A stretch of DNA of 64,000 nucleotides, from assembly GCA_948567375.1 (NCBI GenBank), contig OX419760.1:46376001-46440000 (forward strand), in the 5' to 3' direction. The notes below the pieces were generated by a model. The model saw only the letters and a list, made by a program, of their open reading frames with translations, did not search any database and was not told the DNA's origin. The position numbers were made by a program, and so were the translations under genes. Below are positions 61,735-64,000 of the stretch, in pieces. How positions within the stretch are numbered: the stretch's first letter is position 1; each line of letters opens with the position of its first letter. The DNA comes from Lunularia cruciata (Eukaryota; Streptophyta; Marchantiopsida; Lunulariales; Lunulariaceae).

Positions 61735-62546
61735 TCTTTAGTATGAAAGATTTGGGAACTCTAAAAGGCATGATATGCAGATTGAGCTTACTAGTGATAC
61801 ATCAATTTTTCAATGTCCTACGTATATAGTGACATGGAGACAACATTAATTTAGAGCTAAAGTAGAGATCTTTTTGAGGTTGGTTTGGTAGAGATTTCAC
61901 ATGGAGAGTATGCTTCAACTACAATGATGCTAGCCAAGAAGGATATACATAGCAATTGTATAGATAAGTACATGTGTGGAGGTTAATGTCCTATCAACTG
62001 ATAGATTAGGGCTGATTGGTATATCATGCCTACACCAAAAGAGATCCTTGATACACCTGAGCATGCAAAGGTCTTCAATACTTTGGATCTTAAAGCAAGA
62101 TATCATCAATTGTTGATCAAAGAGGAGAACAAGTCCAAGATAACATTTTGGGATATTGATCCTTATGGTAAAGATGTATTATATTAGTGGAGATTCTTAC
62201 CATTTGGGATTAAAGATTGCTCTTACCAAGTTTTAGAGTGTCATAGACAAGATCCTTGTAGGATTTGAGTTTGCTCAATGTTGTATTGATTACATTTTGG
62301 TTTATAACACTATTATGGAGGAGCATGAGAGACCTTTGTTGGAGGTGTTTGAGAGGTTGAGATCTCATGGACTCAAATTACATCTTGGGAACTATAGATT
62401 CTTCAACAAGTAGGTTAAATATTTGGGTCAAAATATCTACCTTGGAGAAATTGGTGTTCATAAGACCAAGGTGGAGGCTATTGAACATATTCCTTGGTAT
62501 ATGGATATGAGTAGAGTGCAAGTATTCCTTGGGTTGGTGAATATTG
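61735..62546 (+). pseudogene. Ty3/Gypsy reverse transcriptase, decayed
   Basis: Recognisable blocks: ERFGNSKRHDMQIELTSDTS (61746-61805), LDLKARYHQLLIKEENKSK (62083-62140), the fingers-palm FWDIDPYGKDVLY (62147), VGFEFAQCCIDYILVYN (62260-62310), EHERPLLEVFERLRSHGLKL, VKYLGQNIYLGEIGVHKTKV (62413-62470) and VQVFLGLVN (62518). The YxDD catalytic box reads IDYI, so the second Asp is lost, and stops are frequent. The copy is dead. Its interruption by another insertion begins at 62547. Confidence 0.88.
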
Positions 62547-63200
62547 AAAAATTTGTTTGTTTCTCATTTTAAAATGTTTTAAAACAAATTTTAAATACCA
62601 TGATCTTTAAAAAAAATTCTTTTTTATTGTATGGAGAATGTCATATTTCATCACAGGCAACAAGAATGATATACAACTATATTGACTCAATTGGATGATG
62701 ATTGAATGACCAGCTTCAATCATCATCCAATTGAGTCAATCATGTGATAGTGGTTTCAATACAAGATTATTAGGATATCCACTTGAACAAGGCTTCTTCA
62801 AGCAATTTTCAAGATGTGTCTTTTGATTACTTGACAAAGATGAGACAACTAAGCTGCAATGCAAGCATTTGATACGCATTGATTTGAATACAAAATCTTC
62901 AAACTCCTGATCAAAATCCTCTCAATTGGCCCCTTGCTTTTTGACCTTTGCCGATGACACTCATATTTGACAAAACAAGGAATAATCAACTTGTGGAGCA
63001 AGCACCTTGGTCAAACAAAATCCATGCAAACCCTAAAGCCTTAACCTTCTTTATCTATAGGGATAATGGGACTACATATATGACAAATCATGCACACCAA
63101 GAAAATAACAAAAAGAACATTTTGTAAAACAATTTAAGTATTCTAAAACATTTTAAAATGTTCTATTATCTGTAGAATTAGAAAAGAAATTTCCATATTG
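62547..63200. mobile_element. Non-autonomous insertion inside the Gypsy pol, with inverted repeats
   Basis: The RT/RNase H coding sequence is interrupted: VQVFLGLVN ends before 62546 and IRGFSVIAKAF resumes after about 63220. ATATTG occurs at both borders (62541-62546 and 63195-63200), a candidate 6-bp target duplication. Near the ends a 17-bp perfect inverted repeat (CATTTTAAAATGTTTTA at 62565-62581, its complement at 63144-63160) encloses the unit, which also contains a long central hairpin. No coding capacity is visible. Confidence 0.7.
62681..62740. repeat. Perfect 26-bp hairpin with 8-base loop
   Basis: The arm 62681-62706 (beginning ATTGACTCAATTGG) is perfectly complementary to 62715-62740; the loop is TGACCAGC. 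No mismatch occurs in the stem, although the surrounding element is otherwise degenerate. Confidence 0.97.
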
Positions 63201-63217
63201 GTAAACTTCTTTTAGTG

Positions 63218-63768
63218 ATATATTAGAGGATTTAGTGTTATTGCCAAGGCCTTTCCTTGATGAAGCTGACCAAGCTTTCATAGGAGTGGTGTTGGGGAGA
63301 TGAGCAAGAGAGAGCTTTTATTGAGCTCAAGGAGATGTTGACATCTGCTTCTATTCAAAGGAGACTGATTAGAGGACAACCATTCTAGGTTCATTTTGAT
63401 TGGAGTTTGTTGAAGCTTGGAGCATAGCTCACCTAATAGGATGATGAAGAGAAAGAGTGTGGTGGCCTATGCTAGTTGCTCCAAAAATTAAGTAGAGGTA
63501 AAGTTTAGTTCATATGAAGGAGAGTGCTTGGCAATAATATGGGTGGTAGCACATCTTTGATTTTTCCTATTTGTTAACCCCTTCAGTCTCATCACTGATC
63601 ATAAACCACAAAAGTGGTTGATGGAGTCCAACAAGCTTTCAAGAAGCTTGTACGATAGACTTTGATTTTACAAGTATGATTTCATAGTTATTCACAAACA
63701 TGGAGTGGTAAACCATGATACAAATAGGTTGAGTAGAAACTCATGTTGCAACCAATAAGATCAAACCA
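63218..63768 (+). pseudogene. Ty3/Gypsy RNase H domain, decayed
   Basis: Continues pol after the insertion: IRGFSVIAKAF (63222), ERAFIELKEMLTSASIQRRL (63311), GECLAIIWVVAHL-type sequence (63521-63560), VNPFSLITDHKP (63571-63610) with the Asp of the DHKPL box, and YKYDFIVIHKHGVVNHDTNR (63670-63730). Frame breaks are present. Confidence 0.85.
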
Positions 63769-64000
63769 GATCACATTGGCATGGTGAGATAGATGAGGAG
63801 ATGGTGTCAAGTTGGCATGCATCTACCTTTCTATGTATATTTTTTGAGGCCTTGGTGGTATCTCTTAGCACATATAGGATGAGTTATTGAGATCATAGAT
63901 CTAGAAGGTAGATATATTAGTATAGGTCAACAAGTCATTCATGATGATGTCTCAAGGATGGATTATCTTTCTCATTGGTGTTATAGGTGGCACAATTGGT
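63769..64000 (+). pseudogene. Start of the pol segment leading to integrase (runs off the window)
   Basis: Downstream of RNase H in the same orientation, with short open pieces. The integrase HHCC and DDE motifs, if retained, lie beyond base 64000. Confidence 0.5.

Noticed and set aside
62681-62740. Calling the perfect hairpin a microRNA gene
   Set aside because: It lies inside a repeat with inverted ends, and perfect pairing is typical of inverted-repeat elements; there is no expression evidence.

Overview
The window is nuclear DNA from a land plant or close streptophyte relative. It holds a compact island of spliced genes (about 12.8-24.2 kb) in a sea of old, decayed transposable elements. 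The evidence is many short GT-AG introns, a homologue of the plant lycopene-cyclase-like FAD protein (Arabidopsis AT2G32640 family), a plant-type MATE transporter, and Ty3/Gypsy elements. Short introns together with a restriction-like-endonuclease (RLE) type retroelement would suit a bryophyte, lycophyte or other non-angiosperm better than a flowering plant, but the sequence does not settle the species.

Gene island. On the minus strand an 18-exon gene (12848-18308) can be followed exon by exon to a complete 635-residue open frame. Just upstream, on the same strand, lies a second gene (18420-20866) whose first and last exons are convincing but whose middle and function I cannot resolve. Its start codon lies 121 bp from the start codon of a divergent, intact 8-exon MATE efflux transporter (20988-24227, plus strand, 515 residues), so the two probably share a promoter region. 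Smaller orphan coding pieces sit at 27.4-28.0, 35.8-36.2 and 50.45-50.66 kb.

Repeats. Three families dominate. (1) A non-LTR retroelement with a reverse transcriptase, a Cys/His motif and an apparent RLE domain, present as partial copies at 3.9-6.1, 29.3-34.4 (split), 36.5-38.2, 41.5-44.0 and 54.8-55.7 kb. Many short copies of its 3' tail, which carries two small hairpins, are also present. (2) LTR retrotransposons: a gag/primer-site fragment and head-to-head LTRs at 1-2 kb, an LTR element nested in a retroelement copy at 31.7-34.0 kb, and a large decayed Ty3/Gypsy element from 55661 to beyond the window end. (3) Small non-autonomous elements with inverted repeats (48200-48533, 62547-63200) and several tandem repeats.

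The most striking content is in the last element. Between its gag zinc knuckle and its reverse transcriptase lies a decayed C5 cytosine DNA methyltransferase (about 60340-61310), with recognisable motifs I, IV, VI, VIII and X in the unpermuted order. A retrotransposon carrying its own DNA methyltransferase has been reported in a few algae and dinoflagellates. Here a fossil copy sits in a plant-like genome.
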